Source: Microbulbifer flavimaris (lineage in GTDB: Bacteria > Pseudomonadota > Gammaproteobacteria > Pseudomonadales > Cellvibrionaceae). Taken from it: a DNA stretch of 64,000 nucleotides. This document shows positions 44,161-53,303 of the stretch, piece after piece. Numbering within the stretch: position 1 is the first letter of the stretch; each line of letters begins with the position of its first letter. Under the pieces are notes generated by a model, which saw only the letters and a program-made list of their open reading frames with translations, was not told the DNA's origin and made no database searches. The translations under genes and the position numbers were made by a program. The stretch covers positions 1 through 64,000 of the forward strand of contig NZ_LRFG02000006.1 in assembly GCF_001641755.2 (NCBI RefSeq), written 5' to 3'.

Positions 44161-45516
44161 TTGGCAGATTTTGAGTACGATTTATTTGTGATTGGCGCCG
44201 GTTCCGGCGGCGTGCGGGCTTCGCGGATGGCCGCTGCCTCGGGCATGCGGGTGGCAGTGGCCGAGGACCGCTATATGGGCGGTACCTGCGTCAACGTCGG
44301 CTGTGTGCCGAAGAAGCTTTTCGTCTATGCCAGTGGCTACGGTGAGACATTCGAAGATGCCAGGGCCTATGGCTGGCAGAATGAGGGCGCGACCTTTGAC
44401 TGGCCCACTCTGAGAGACAACAACGCTGCTGAAATCACGCGGCTCAATGGTATTTACCGCAACTTGCTGGCGAATGCTGGTGTCACTGTCTTCGATGGCC
44501 GGGCGCGAATCGAAGATCGCCACACTGTCGTGATCGGCGATCTGCGAATTACCACCGAGCGGATACTGGTCGCAACCGGAAGCTGGCCCTTTATACCGGA
44601 TATTCCCGGCCGCGAGCATGTCCTGAGTTCCAACGAGATCTTCTCCATTGATGATTTCCCGAGTCGGGTGCTCGTGGTTGGCGGGGGCTACATTGCGGTA
44701 GAGTTTGCCGGTATTTTTGCTGGGCTGGGGGCAGAAACCCATCTCTCTTATCGGCGCGATCTTTTCCTGCGTGGCTTCGACCGTGACATCCGCACCTTTG
44801 TGCGGGATGAAATGGGCAAGAAGGGAGTCCACCTGCATTTCAATCAGCAGGTTGAGGCCATTGAGAAGCAGGATGACGGCTCCCTGCTGGTCCACTCCGC
44901 GGAGGGATCACCGTTGGCGGTGGATGCGGTGCTGTACGCGACCGGGCGTGTCGCCAATACCCGCGGCCTGGGGCTGGAACACCTGGGTGTCGTCATGCAC
45001 CGGGATGGCACTATCTCTGTCGATGATAATTTCCGCACCAACGTTCACTCGATCTATGCCCTCGGGGATGTGACGGGCGAGCCCCAGCTGACACCAGTGG
45101 CGCTCGCGGAGGCAATGGCCCTTGTGAAGCACTGGCAGACAGGGGAGACGGCCGAGATCGATTACAACAACATCCCCACAGCGGTTTTCTGCCAGCCGAA
45201 TATCGGCACCGTGGGGCTCTCGGAAGAAGAGGCGCGGGATTCGGGTGTCCCCGTGACGATATACAAATCCGAGTTTCGTCCCATGCGCAACACAGTGAGC
45301 GGTCGCGAGGAGCGCACCCTGATGAAGCTGGTGGTGGATACGCGCAGCGACAAGGTGATCGGTGCACATATGGTGGGCTCGGAGGCCGGCGAGATCATCC
45401 AGGGCATTGCAATTGCGATCAAGGCAGGTGCCACCAAGGAGACTTTTGATCAGACCATCGGTATCCACCCGACAGCTGCAGAGGAGTTTGTCACAATGCG
45501 TACTCCCGCCAGTTAG
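44161..45516 (+). CDS. gor: glutathione-disulfide reductase
   Basis: This 451-aa FAD/NADPH oxidoreductase keeps glutathione reduced. FAD motif GAGSGG at residues 12-17; redox disulfide Cys43-Cys48 in [18 protein letters not shown] motif [11 protein letters not shown] with the following [10 protein letters not shown] arginines that specify NADPH; ALGDVTG; and the C-terminal HPTAAEEF, whose His activates the thiolate. The start is TTG 44161 behind TAGGAGTGAG; an ATG is absent. Length is standard. Confidence 0.93.
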   Translation: MADFEYDLFVIGAGSGGVRASRMAAASGMRVAVAEDRYMGGTCVNVGCVPKKLFVYASGYGETFEDARAYGWQNEGATFDWPTLRDNNAAEITRLNGIYRNLLANAGVTVFDGRARIEDRHTVVIGDLRITTERILVATGSWPFIPDIPGREHVLSSNEIFSIDDFPSRVLVVGGGYIAVEFAGIFAGLGAETHLSYRRDLFLRGFDRDIRTFVRDEMGKKGVHLHFNQQVEAIEKQDDGSLLVHSAEGSPLAVDAVLYATGRVANTRGLGLEHLGVVMHRDGTISVDDNFRTNVHSIYALGDVTGEPQLTPVALAEAMALVKHWQTGETAEIDYNNIPTAVFCQPNIGTVGLSEEEARDSGVPVTIYKSEFRPMRNTVSGREERTLMKLVVDTRSDKVIGAHMVGSEAGEIIQGIAIAIKAGATKETFDQTIGIHPTAAEEFVTMRTPAS

Positions 45517-45532
45517 GCAAAACACTAGCTGC

Positions 45533-45571
45533 CCAAAAAACAGAAGAGGGCGATGCAGTTGCATCGCCCTC
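45533..45571 (-). terminator. terminator on the minus strand after hpf
   Basis: GAGGGCGATGCA-GT-TGCATCGCCCTC forms a 12-bp stem; on the minus strand it is followed by TTCTGTTTTTT. It lies between convergent gor and hpf and may also stop gor transcripts. Confidence 0.7.
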
Positions 45572-45649
45572 GCTGGTATTTGTTGGGCATTATCTGCTCA
45601 CCACGTGAACGGCAACCCGGCGTTGCACAATGATCGAGCAGCTTGGAAT

Positions 45650-46000
45650 TTATTCGGTTTCGGGGACAGCCACGCTCTGGTAGCGCATCGCCTTGCGGCG
45701 ATCGCCGCGCTCTTTCAGGCAGCGCTCGGCGGAGGCAAAGGCGGCATTGACCGCGCGATGAATGGACTCATCCTCGTTGCTGATGGTCAGGGGACTGCCG
45801 CTAAGCGCCAGCTCTACAGAGGCCTTGAACTGTTTGCCTTTGTGTTTGTGTTGGTGCGGGGCCTCGAGAACCACCCGACTACTGATGATGTCGCCACAAT
45901 AACGTTCCAGCTTGTCGAGTTTTTTTGAGACGGTATCAGCCAGGGCAGCTGATTTGTCGATGTCGCGGAACACGATGTTATCGTAAGGCGCAGATTTCAT
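45650..46000 (-). CDS. hpf: ribosome hibernation promoting factor/RaiA family protein
   Basis: This 116-aa HPF/RaiA protein stabilises idle ribosomes. Family features are the basic alpha face (KKLDKLERY), the strand HKHKGKQFKASVELALSG and the second helix ESIHRAVNAAFASAERCLKE. GGAGG sits 8 nt from ATG 46000, whereas ATG 46006 is too close to it. Which paralogue (short HPF or RaiA) cannot be settled without alignment; hpf is a tentative symbol. Confidence 0.8.
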   Translation of the reverse strand: MKSAPYDNIVFRDIDKSAALADTVSKKLDKLERYCGDIISSRVVLEAPHQHKHKGKQFKASVELALSGSPLTISNEDESIHRAVNAAFASAERCLKERGDRRKAMRYQSVAVPETE

Positions 46001-46451
46001 GGGCATTACCTCCGGTTAATAGAAACCTTGCAGGCCGCTATCGCGGTTTGCTGTAAAAGGTAGGGCGCCCTTTAGGGAAGATGCCAACTGCTTGTAAAGC
46101 CCGGAACACTGAGGTCGCAACGAATACTGGCTGACTGAACAGCAATGGGTGTTTTACGCCCGGTCCGGTCTTCTACCGAGTTCGGCAGATCTATCCCTGT
46201 TACCCATAATGCTTTCGCGCAAGAAAAAATCAAGCGTTGCGATCGCAAAAATGTCACAATTTTTTCGGTCGATTGACTGCAGCCCGCGACCGCGGACCAA
46301 CTGGCGACTATGGGCACATAAATCTGTGAACTTCGTTGTCCTTTTGGGTCATTGCCCGCCTGTCGGTGTCTGCGTAAAATCGCATGCACAATACGGATGA
46401 GGCCATCAGCGCTTAAAAAACAGGCTGGGCACTTCTGTTCTATGGAACTCA
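46001..46451. other. intergenic region between hpf and coiled-coil protein
   Basis: No gene is supported in these 451 bp. The minus-strand frame across 46072-46566 has no ribosome-binding site and runs into the opposite gene. Promoters of the two divergent genes must lie here, but no confident boxes were found. Confidence 0.5.
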
Positions 46452-47492
46452 ATGAATCCAGGTAATAGGTTCTTTCATATGGCGGTATCGCGGTACTGCT
46501 CGCTGATTCTGGCGGGCCTTTTGGTGGCGGGAGCGCAGTCGGTAGTGGGGCAATCCCAGGCTTCACTGACGGCGGAGAAAAACAGGCTGGCCCGCATGGA
46601 GCAGTCTCAGGAGAACCGTCAGGTTGAAATCGAGGACATCGAGAACGAACTCCTGTCTTACGATTACAAGCTGGAGCGTGCCCAGGAATCCCTGGAGAAG
46701 GCCCGTCGCAAGTACGAGGTCAGTCGACGCGAACTTCAGCAGGCCAAGCGCGATCATCAGCTCAATACGAGTAGCGATACCGAGCGCCAGCTGCGCAAAG
46801 CCGAGCACGGCTTCGCCATGGCTGAACGGGGGGTAGACAGTCGCACTCGTCGAGTGGAGTTTATCCAGTCCAATTACGATGAACTCAATGGCCAGCTGCA
46901 GGAGATTCGCGAGGCCATTACTGCCAGCAATCGTCTCATCGAGCAGCAGAAAGAGAAAATCGAAAACCTGGTCGCCGCTCTGCTGGCGAAGGCGGAGAAA
47001 GAGCGGCGTGAGGCCGCAGTGGCCAGGGCAGCACCGCCTGTCAGCAAACCAGAGGTCCCGGCCCCCTCGGTGGCCCAAGCCGGCGCAGGTGAGGCGGGTG
47101 TCGACAGTGAGAGCGAGGCGCTGGCCGAGCCGAAGCGAGAGGTGGATCCTGAGCTTCTCGACTATGTCCGCCGGGAGCGGCAGCGACTGCAGAAACTGCT
47201 GGCGGATGGCGACGAGGGCAAGCATACCTTCCGCTATCTGGAGCTGGAGCCCACTCGCGGTGAGTCCGTGCCGTTTGAATTCCTGGGCCATAACCAGTAC
47301 CGCCTGGTGGCGCCGGTGGAGGCCGGTCGTCAGACCTACGAGATCAATACCTGGAAGTTCCGTCGCACGATCCCGGCAGATGATGCCGGCGTGCCCTATG
47401 TCTTTATCTTCGATGCGCGGCGCCTGTCCCGGCCGCGCCTGGTCATGTACCCACAGTACGCCCTGGAGGCGCTGGAGAGCACCGAGCCCTGA
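46452..47492 (+). CDS. exported coiled-coil protein, unknown function
   Basis: This 346-aa protein has a signal peptide (LILAGLLVAGAQSVVG) and a long coiled coil (about 40-185) rich in Glu, Arg and Gln, an Ala/Pro/Glu linker and a compact C-terminal domain (~230-345) with VFIFDARRLSRPRLVMYP. It is probably periplasmic or membrane-attached. No family recognised. ATG 46452 is taken as the start; ATG 46482 is also possible. A terminator follows. Confidence 0.75.
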   Translation: MNPGNRFFHMAVSRYCSLILAGLLVAGAQSVVGQSQASLTAEKNRLARMEQSQENRQVEIEDIENELLSYDYKLERAQESLEKARRKYEVSRRELQQAKRDHQLNTSSDTERQLRKAEHGFAMAERGVDSRTRRVEFIQSNYDELNGQLQEIREAITASNRLIEQQKEKIENLVAALLAKAEKERREAAVARAAPPVSKPEVPAPSVAQAGAGEAGVDSESEALAEPKREVDPELLDYVRRERQRLQKLLADGDEGKHTFRYLELEPTRGESVPFEFLGHNQYRLVAPVEAGRQTYEINTWKFRRTIPADDAGVPYVFIFDARRLSRPRLVMYPQYALEALESTEP

Positions 47493-47523
47493 TTACCAAT
47501 ATTCTCGTGGTCAGGTGCAATCA

Positions 47524-47548
47524 AGGCCCGCTCCGGCGGGCTTTTTTG
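47524..47548. terminator. terminator between convergent coiled-coil gene and thpR
   Basis: GCCCGC-TCC-GGCGGGC is followed by six T on the plus strand. It ends the coiled-coil gene and lies just beyond thpR on the other strand. Confidence 0.85.
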
Positions 47549-47577
47549 TGTGCGGCTTTTGGGGTGGAGTTGGCTGG

Positions 47578-48189
47578 CTAGGGTGTGTTGGTGTTGTGAT
47601 CCGATGCAGTGCCTGACAGCTCGGCCTCGAGCAGGGGGTGGTACTGGCTGCCGCCCGGCGCCAGGCGGCTCTCGTAGAGCGCGATGTTGTTCAGTTCCAC
47701 GACCCGGTCGAGCACCAGCGGCTCGAATCGCGAGAAGCCCCGGCGGTTTCGCCCCAGGGTAAAGTGCGGGCGATAGGCTGCGCCTTCCGGCTCCAGGCCG
47801 AGGCGGAACATCAGCTCCCGACACAGCTGGTGCAGTCGGTCCAGCTGGGGATTCGGAAGCAGTTCCGCGGCCAGCAATTTTGATCGGCTGCGGGGGAAGG
47901 GCTGAAGAGCGACAGCCCGAGCCTGGCAGGGGCGGGCCCGGTCTGCGATCTCCAGGATTCCGGCCTCGATGGCTGGCACCAGCTGGAGCGGGGTTTCGCC
48001 GAGGAACGCCAGGGTCAAATGTCGGTTGGCCTCACTGGTCCAGCGCACCCCGCGCTCGGCGCTCTGTCCCAGCTGCTGTCGGCAGTGGCTGACAAGGCTG
48101 TCAAGAAAGACCTGGGTGTCGGCAGTGGGGCGGATACCGATAAACAGTCGCGGCCCCGCATCTGCTTCACCCTGCCAGTGCTTCGCCAT
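47578..48189 (-). CDS. thpR: RNA 2',3'-cyclic phosphodiesterase ThpR
   Basis: This 203-aa 2H phosphoesterase has the two HxTx motifs HLTL (in NRHLTLAFLGE) and HFTL (in YRPHFTLGRN), plus RLFIGIRP at the start. It opens 2',3'-cyclic phosphates in RNA. ATG 48189 is preferred because of AAGGATTACAT upstream; a longer start adds eight residues. It is divergent from ibpA, sharing a 155-bp spacer. Confidence 0.88.
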   Translation of the reverse strand: MAKHWQGEADAGPRLFIGIRPTADTQVFLDSLVSHCRQQLGQSAERGVRWTSEANRHLTLAFLGETPLQLVPAIEAGILEIADRARPCQARAVALQPFPRSRSKLLAAELLPNPQLDRLHQLCRELMFRLGLEPEGAAYRPHFTLGRNRRGFSRFEPLVLDRVVELNNIALYESRLAPGGSQYHPLLEAELSGTASDHNTNTP

Positions 48190-48217
48190 ATGTAATCCTT
48201 TTTCTTTCCCCAAGGCC

Positions 48218-48245
48218 CTTGAAAACCTCCCCGCGACCCCTATCT
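48218..48245 (+). promoter_or_regulatory. sigma-32 heat-shock promoter of ibpA
   Basis: CTTGAA is followed after exactly 13 nt by CCCCTATCT, close to the sigma-32 consensus (CTTGAA-N13-CCCCATnT) with CCC directly before the -35. The predicted start is near 48252, giving a 5' UTR of about 93 nt before ibpA. Confidence 0.75.
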
Positions 48246-48251
48246 AGATTG

Positions 48252-48344
48252 TACGGGAGGCAGGCTCTGAAGAGGTGCCTCCCCATCGGGCCCGGTCTTC
48301 GGACGGGCAAATTATGAATATTGCTCTGAATTGAGGATATGACA
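48252..48344 (+). promoter_or_regulatory. ROSE-type RNA thermometer in the ibpA leader
   Basis: Three stems are readable: 48255-48283 (GGGAGGCA/TGCCTCCC), 48290-48308 (GCCCG/CGGGC) and 48319-48339, where TATTGCTC pairs with GAGGATA around a six-base loop. The last stem sequesters the Shine-Dalgarno GAGGA with a bulged T and a G-G apposition, the hallmark of ROSE elements (UYGCU opposite the Shine-Dalgarno). Confidence 0.7.
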
Positions 48345-48836
48345 ATGCGTAACTTTGATTTTTCTCCCCTGTACCGTTCCGCCATCGGCTTTGACCGTAT
48401 GGCCAGCTTGCTGGATACCATGACCAGCAGTGAACAGAATCAACCGGCGTATCCGCCCTACAATATTGAGCTGACCGGTGAGGACAGCTACCGCATCACC
48501 ATGGCAGTGGCAGGGTTCGAACAGTCTGAACTCGATATTCAGGTTGAGCAAAACCGCTTGACCGTCGCGGGTAAAAAGCCTGAGGAAACCGAGCAGCGCA
48601 ATTTCCTCCACCGTGGAATTGCTGCCCGCAATTTCGAGCGGCGTTTCCAGCTGGCAGATCACGTAAAAGTAACGGATGCCCAGCTCGCGAACGGCCTGCT
48701 ACACATTGAGCTGGTCCGCGAAATCCCGGAAGCGATGAAGCCGCGCAAAATCGAAATCAGCGAGGGCAACCTGCTGCAACACGGTAAGTCGGAGGAGGCA
48801 AAATCCGCGGCTGGTTCCGAATCTGAAGCAGCCTGA
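48345..48836 (+). CDS. ibpA: small heat-shock protein IbpA
   Basis: This 163-aa Hsp20 holdase has the almost invariant opening MRNFDFSPLYRSAIGFDRM, the alpha-crystallin domain (PPYNIELTGEDSYRITMAVAGF ... RNFERRFQLADHVKV) and the C-terminal PRKIEI anchor. ATG 48345 is chosen over 48339 because it gives the family start and correct spacing. It binds aggregating proteins and delivers them to DnaK/ClpB. Confidence 0.95.
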   Translation: MRNFDFSPLYRSAIGFDRMASLLDTMTSSEQNQPAYPPYNIELTGEDSYRITMAVAGFEQSELDIQVEQNRLTVAGKKPEETEQRNFLHRGIAARNFERRFQLADHVKVTDAQLANGLLHIELVREIPEAMKPRKIEISEGNLLQHGKSEEAKSAAGSESEAA

Positions 48837-48837
48837 T

Positions 48838-49491
48838 TTGTCTGTGCTCTGTCCGCTGTGCCGCCACCCGGCGGCACAGCCCTATCACCACGACCAATCC
48901 CGTGATTATCTCCAGTGCGCTCACTGCGCGCTGGTTTTCGTTCCTGCACAGTTTCACCTCTCTGCCGAGCAGGAGCGGGCTTTTTACGACCTGCACGAGA
49001 ACGATCTTGCCGATAGTGGTTATCGCCGCTTCCTGAATCGCTGTGCCGAGCCGCTGTTGCAACGGCTGCCAGCGGTCTCCGAGGGGCTCGACTTTGGCTG
49101 TGGCCCCGCGCCACTTCTGGCGCAGATGCTGGAAGATGCTGGCCACAGGGTGTGGCTTTACGACCCATTTTACGCGGCAGAAAAATCGGCCCTGCGGCGC
49201 GACTACGACTTTATCGTGACAACGGAAGTGGTGGAGCACCTGGCCGCGCCAGGAGTTGAGCTGGAGGCTCTCTGGGCGTTACTGCGTCCGGGCGGGCTGC
49301 TGGCGGTGATGACCAAGCGGGTGATGTCTCCGGAGCGCTTTGCCGGCTGGCACTATATTCGCGATCCCACGCATATCTGCTTTTTCAGTGATGATACTTT
49401 TCGCTGGCTCGCGAAACACCTCGGGGCCAGGCTGGAACTGGCCGGGCCCGATTTGGTATTTCTGCAAAAGTCAGGTGTTGACGCGAAATAA
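48838..49491 (+). CDS. class I SAM-dependent methyltransferase with zinc ribbon
   Basis: This 217-aa protein has four N-terminal Cys (CPLCRHP and CAHC) forming a zinc ribbon, and a methyltransferase fold with the SAM motif LDFGCGPAPLL near 83-93, then IVTTEVVEHL and LLRPGGLLAVMT. The target is unknown. The start, TTG 48838, is 1 nt after the ibpA stop; GTG 48844 is an alternative. The last 21 nt overlap the convergent GlxA-type gene. Confidence 0.78.
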   Translation: MSVLCPLCRHPAAQPYHHDQSRDYLQCAHCALVFVPAQFHLSAEQERAFYDLHENDLADSGYRRFLNRCAEPLLQRLPAVSEGLDFGCGPAPLLAQMLEDAGHRVWLYDPFYAAEKSALRRDYDFIVTTEVVEHLAAPGVELEALWALLRPGGLLAVMTKRVMSPERFAGWHYIRDPTHICFFSDDTFRWLAKHLGARLELAGPDLVFLQKSGVDAK

Positions 49492-50457
49492 CTTGGCGCG
49501 CACGGTCGTGCGATACTCGCTAGGCGTTGTTGAGAGAAACTTTTTAAACAGGGCTGTGAAGTGGCCCATATCCTGGTAACCCACCTTTTCAGCAATCTCG
49601 TTCACGGACAGGTTACTGGACTGCAACAGCTCCCGCGCCATATCCACTCGCACATTCTGCAGGTACTGCAGGGGTGTCTGGCCGGTGGCCAGCTTGAAGC
49701 GCCGATTGAACGAGCGCACGCTCATCTCAAATTGTTTGGCCACTTCGCTCAGGCGCACTTCCTCGGCACAGTGCTCCCGCAGCCAAGTCTGTGCCTCGAC
49801 GATTTCTTCGTCGGGGTGCAGGTGCACGGCGCCCTCTGAATAGGCGATTTCCTCGAAGGGACGGCGGATTTCGTGGGAAAAGTTACGCTCGACAAGGCTG
49901 GCCACTGAGGCGCCGTAGAGCTGGCGGATCAGGTAAACAGTGACGTCTGCCAGTGAATTGACGCTGGCGGCACAGAACAGCTTGTCCGCCTGGGTGATAA
50001 AGTACTGCCGCTTCAGCTTCACCTGGGGATAGTCGCGACTGAATCGCTCGAAATAGTGCCAGTGGGTGGTGGCAGGCTTGCCGTCCAGCAGGCCGGCCTC
50101 CGCCAGAAAGCAGACGCCGGTCCCCACGGCGCTGATGGCCGCTCCCTTTTCCGCCTGCTGCCGCAGCCATTGCAGCAGTGCACCGCTCTTCCGCAGGGCG
50201 GGGCGCGGGTTTCGCCATAAAGCGGGCAGGTAGATGATGTCGCTGTCCGGTGCCTCGCTGAGGGGCACGTCCGGCTGCAGGGGAAAGCCGGAGCGGGTCG
50301 AAACGGCCTTGCCATCCAGGCTCGCGGTCACGAGCCGCAGGGGCTCTTTTTGTCCCTCTACCCGCGCGCGGCTCTCGGCGCCGCGCAGCATCTCCAGGGG
50401 AAGCACAGTGCCCGTGGTCAGCATCTCGTCGATCAGGAAAAAGGTGACTGTGCGCAT
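49471..50457 (-). CDS. GlxA-type transcriptional regulator (DJ-1/AraC)
   Basis: This 328-aa regulator has an N-terminal DJ-1/PfpI-like amidase-fold sensor (~1-190; AVGTGVCFLAEAGLLDGKPATTHW, in which Cys occupies the nucleophile-elbow position) and a C-terminal AraC domain with helix-turn-helix segments VRLSEVAKQFEMSVRSFNRRFK and VNEIAEKVGYQDMGHFTALFKKF. ATG 50457 follows GGAGAAG. It is divergent from fabY with a 144-bp spacer and may regulate it. Confidence 0.88.
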   Translation of the reverse strand: MRTVTFFLIDEMLTTGTVLPLEMLRGAESRARVEGQKEPLRLVTASLDGKAVSTRSGFPLQPDVPLSEAPDSDIIYLPALWRNPRPALRKSGALLQWLRQQAEKGAAISAVGTGVCFLAEAGLLDGKPATTHWHYFERFSRDYPQVKLKRQYFITQADKLFCAASVNSLADVTVYLIRQLYGASVASLVERNFSHEIRRPFEEIAYSEGAVHLHPDEEIVEAQTWLREHCAEEVRLSEVAKQFEMSVRSFNRRFKLATGQTPLQYLQNVRVDMARELLQSSNLSVNEIAEKVGYQDMGHFTALFKKFLSTTPSEYRTTVRAKLFRVNT

Positions 50458-50601
50458 GACTTCTCCACACCTCGGGGCCCGAATGGCCAGAAAATCAATT
50501 TTGCTGGCCAGTATGTCCATAACCCGGCCGAATCGCCACCCCCTAAACTGACTTCTGCTCAAATTTGGTCGATTTTTTATCAGCTTATGCTGGAGGACAG
50601 G

Positions 50602-52458
50602 ATGCAGCGCCTTCCCGTTATCACCGCTTTTGGCGGCTTCAATCCCGCCGGACGCAGCTCTTTTCACCGCGGATACAAGCGCCTGGTGCTGGACAAGCTC
50701 GGCAGTGCGGAGCGGGGCGATGTCCTGGCGGATCTGGCATCCCTCATGGGGCTGCGCGGCGCTGCCGAAGTGGATGCGCCAATGGATGAAGCGATGGAGC
50801 GCAAGGTGCTGGACTCCACTCTGGTGCGGGAGCTCGAAAAGCGTTTCTACGATTACCGCAAATGTCACTTCCACCAGCCCGCTGATCTGAGCAATACCGG
50901 CGGCATGACCTTTGAAATGGCCGTGCGTCAGCTGCCCGATCCTCTGCCCGAGGGTTGGGATGTGGAGTCGCTGGGAGAAGGGCGTGTGCGGGTGCGTTGC
51001 ACCGAGCTGTCGGTGATGCTCGATAGTTATCGGGAGATTGCCGTCGCGTCCGCCGCCCAGCTGCCCACCGGATTTGAGCCCGGTGATCATTACAACTCCC
51101 GCTTCCATCCCCGCGGCCTGCAGCTGGCCATTCTCGGCGCCTCGGACGCAGTGCAGTCACTGGGGCTGGATTGGGATGCGGTCGTCTCGGCCGCGGGGCC
51201 GGACAATATTTCTGTTTACGCCAGTTCGGCCATGAGCCAGCTCGACCCCTATGGCAACGGTGGCTTACTGCAGTCGCGCTTGCGGGGAAACCGGGTCAGC
51301 TCCAAGCAGCTCGCCCTGGGCCTGACCAGCATGCCGGCGGACTTCGTCAACGCCTATGTGCTCGGCAGTGTGGGCACTACCGGTGCAGTGGCGGGTGCCT
51401 GCGCCACCTATCTGTATAACCTGCGCGCGGCGGTCGAGGATATCCGCTGCGGCCGCGCTCGGGTTGCGGTCGTGGGCGCAGCCGAGGCCCCGCTCGTTCC
51501 CGAAGTGGTGGACGGCTACACCACGATGGGTGCGCTGGCCAACATTGACGGGCTGCGCAAACTGTTCCCGGGAGAAATTGACTTCCGGCGGGCCAGTCGG
51601 CCCTTTGGGGAAAACTGCGGATTTACCCTCGGTGAGGGTACCCAGTGGGCGATCCTGATGGACGATGCGCTGGCGCTGGAGCTGGGTGCCAGCATTCACG
51701 GCGCTGTTGCCAATGTTTTCGTGAATGCGGACGGCACCAAGAAATCAATTTCCGCACCGGGTCCGGGCAATTACCTTACGGTTGCCCGGGCGATGTCGGA
51801 GACCCGGGCGATCCTGGGTGAAGAGAGCCTGCGCCAGAGAAGTTTTGTGCAGGCGCACGGGTCCAGTACACCACAGAACCGGGTGACAGAATCCGCGATT
51901 TTCGATCGGCTAGCCGGTGCCTTCGGCATCGAAAACTGGCCGATTTGTGCGGTGAAGGCATATCTGGGCCACACCGTAGCTGCGGCCAGTGGCGATCAGC
52001 TGATCACCAGCCTGGGAATTTTCGATCGCGGTATTCTGCCGGGCATTACCACCGTTGATCGCATTGCTGAGGATGTGCGTCACGAGTACCTGGATATTGC
52101 CCTGGAGCATCGCGAGCGGGATCCGGAATCCCTGGATGTAGCATTCCTCAATTCCAAGGGCTTTGGTGGCAACAACGCCACCGCCAGCGTGTTCTCCCCT
52201 CATGTCGTGCGCCGCATGCTGGCCAAGCGTCACGGTGAGCGCGCTCTGAGTGCCCATGCTTCGCTGAACGAAAAAGTTCGCGAGCGTGCCCTCGGCTACG
52301 ATGCCCAGGTCAAGCGCGGTGACCTAAATGCCATCTACCGCTTCGGCGAGGGCCTGGTCAACGAGGAAGAGATTGAGCTGTCGGATCAGCAGGTAGCGCT
52401 GCCCGGATACCCCCAGGTAAATCTGCCCTCGGACAACCCCTTCGACGATATGGTCTGA
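50602..52458 (+). CDS. fabY: beta-ketoacyl-ACP synthase, FabY type
   Basis: This 618-aa ketosynthase resembles P. aeruginosa FabY, which starts fatty-acid synthesis from acetyl-CoA and malonyl-ACP in place of FabH. Catalytic residues read as Cys267 in AGACATYLYN, His419 in VQAHGSSTPQ and His457 in LGHTVAAASG. The opening QRLPVITAFGGFNPAGRSSFH is characteristic. The 618-residue length is well above that of FabB/FabF (~410). ATG 50602 has GGAGG 5 nt upstream; ATG 50587 is less likely. FabY identity is from recognition, not alignment. Confidence 0.8.
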   Translation: MQRLPVITAFGGFNPAGRSSFHRGYKRLVLDKLGSAERGDVLADLASLMGLRGAAEVDAPMDEAMERKVLDSTLVRELEKRFYDYRKCHFHQPADLSNTGGMTFEMAVRQLPDPLPEGWDVESLGEGRVRVRCTELSVMLDSYREIAVASAAQLPTGFEPGDHYNSRFHPRGLQLAILGASDAVQSLGLDWDAVVSAAGPDNISVYASSAMSQLDPYGNGGLLQSRLRGNRVSSKQLALGLTSMPADFVNAYVLGSVGTTGAVAGACATYLYNLRAAVEDIRCGRARVAVVGAAEAPLVPEVVDGYTTMGALANIDGLRKLFPGEIDFRRASRPFGENCGFTLGEGTQWAILMDDALALELGASIHGAVANVFVNADGTKKSISAPGPGNYLTVARAMSETRAILGEESLRQRSFVQAHGSSTPQNRVTESAIFDRLAGAFGIENWPICAVKAYLGHTVAAASGDQLITSLGIFDRGILPGITTVDRIAEDVRHEYLDIALEHRERDPESLDVAFLNSKGFGGNNATASVFSPHVVRRMLAKRHGERALSAHASLNEKVRERALGYDAQVKRGDLNAIYRFGEGLVNEEEIELSDQQVALPGYPQVNLPSDNPFDDMV

Positions 52459-52533
52459 TCGCAGCGCCCGGGCACGTTCCCTGGCCCGGGCGCTTCGCGT
52501 AGACTGTACGCTTCTCAGGATTGGGGAGGCACA

Positions 52534-53139
52534 ATGGCAGGCAAGGATTCGGTGCCGCGGCCACCAGAGCAAAACTCCGACGACCGGAAGGTTGGCAACG
52601 ACGTCGGCGAGCGGCTCAGAGCTTTGCGCAAATGGCATGGCTGGTCCCAGCGTCAGCTCGCCCAGCGGGCGGATGTCACCCATGCCACTATCTCCCTGAT
52701 CGAGCAGGGGCGAGTCAGCCCCTCCGTCGGTTCGCTGAAAAAAGTGCTCGACGGCATCCCCATGTCTCTCGCCGAATTCTTCAACCTGAAATTCGATACC
52801 AGTCCGCAGGTGTTCTTCCGCGCAGATGAGCTGCCCGAGGCGGGCTGTGGCAATGTTGAATGTCGGCTACTGGGCGCACCGGAAGCCAGCCAGGGGTTGT
52901 CGATTCGGTACACGGTATATCCCCCCGGAGAATGCAGCGGTCCCGAGCTCCAGTCCGGTGACGGGGAGGAGGGCGGCATCATAGTCTCCGGCCACCTGGA
53001 GGTCACAGTTGGTGGTGAAGTGTCGCTTCTTGGCCCCGGGGACGCTTATTTTTTCAGCAGTCGTCGGCCCCACCGTTTCCGCAATCCCGGAGAGGTGGAC
53101 TGCGTGCTCGTGAGCGCCAGTGCGCCAGTGACGGTTTGA
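52534..53139 (+). CDS. XRE-cupin transcriptional regulator
   Basis: This 201-aa protein has an N-terminal Xre helix-turn-helix (about 25-80: SQRQLAQRADVTHATISLIEQGRVSPS) and a C-terminal cupin (about 115-200: YTVYPPGECSGPE, GGIIVSGHLEVTVGGE, PHRFRNPGEVD). PuuR-type members of this family regulate polyamine and amino-acid catabolism. The cupin His positions are partly kept (only PHRF is clear). The target is unknown; it lies between fabY and fadBA. Confidence 0.88.
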   Translation: MAGKDSVPRPPEQNSDDRKVGNDVGERLRALRKWHGWSQRQLAQRADVTHATISLIEQGRVSPSVGSLKKVLDGIPMSLAEFFNLKFDTSPQVFFRADELPEAGCGNVECRLLGAPEASQGLSIRYTVYPPGECSGPELQSGDGEEGGIIVSGHLEVTVGGEVSLLGPGDAYFFSSRRPHRFRNPGEVDCVLVSASAPVTV

Positions 53140-53303
53140 TCGTTGGCCTACCTCCGGGCAATTAAGGCAATGGGCGCGCCAGGCCTGTGATGCCTGCTGC
53201 CGTCAGCGTATAGACTGTTGCGGTCGCGTGCCCCTTCCTATCCCATTGCGATCAATAATTGAGCGCTGGTGCGCGCGCCGCCATCCGATTTGTAAGAAAT
53301 GGT

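Noticed and set aside
46072..46566. 164-residue minus-strand frame upstream of the coiled-coil gene
   Set aside because: No ribosome-binding site, overlaps the start of the opposite gene, and composition does not look like a protein.
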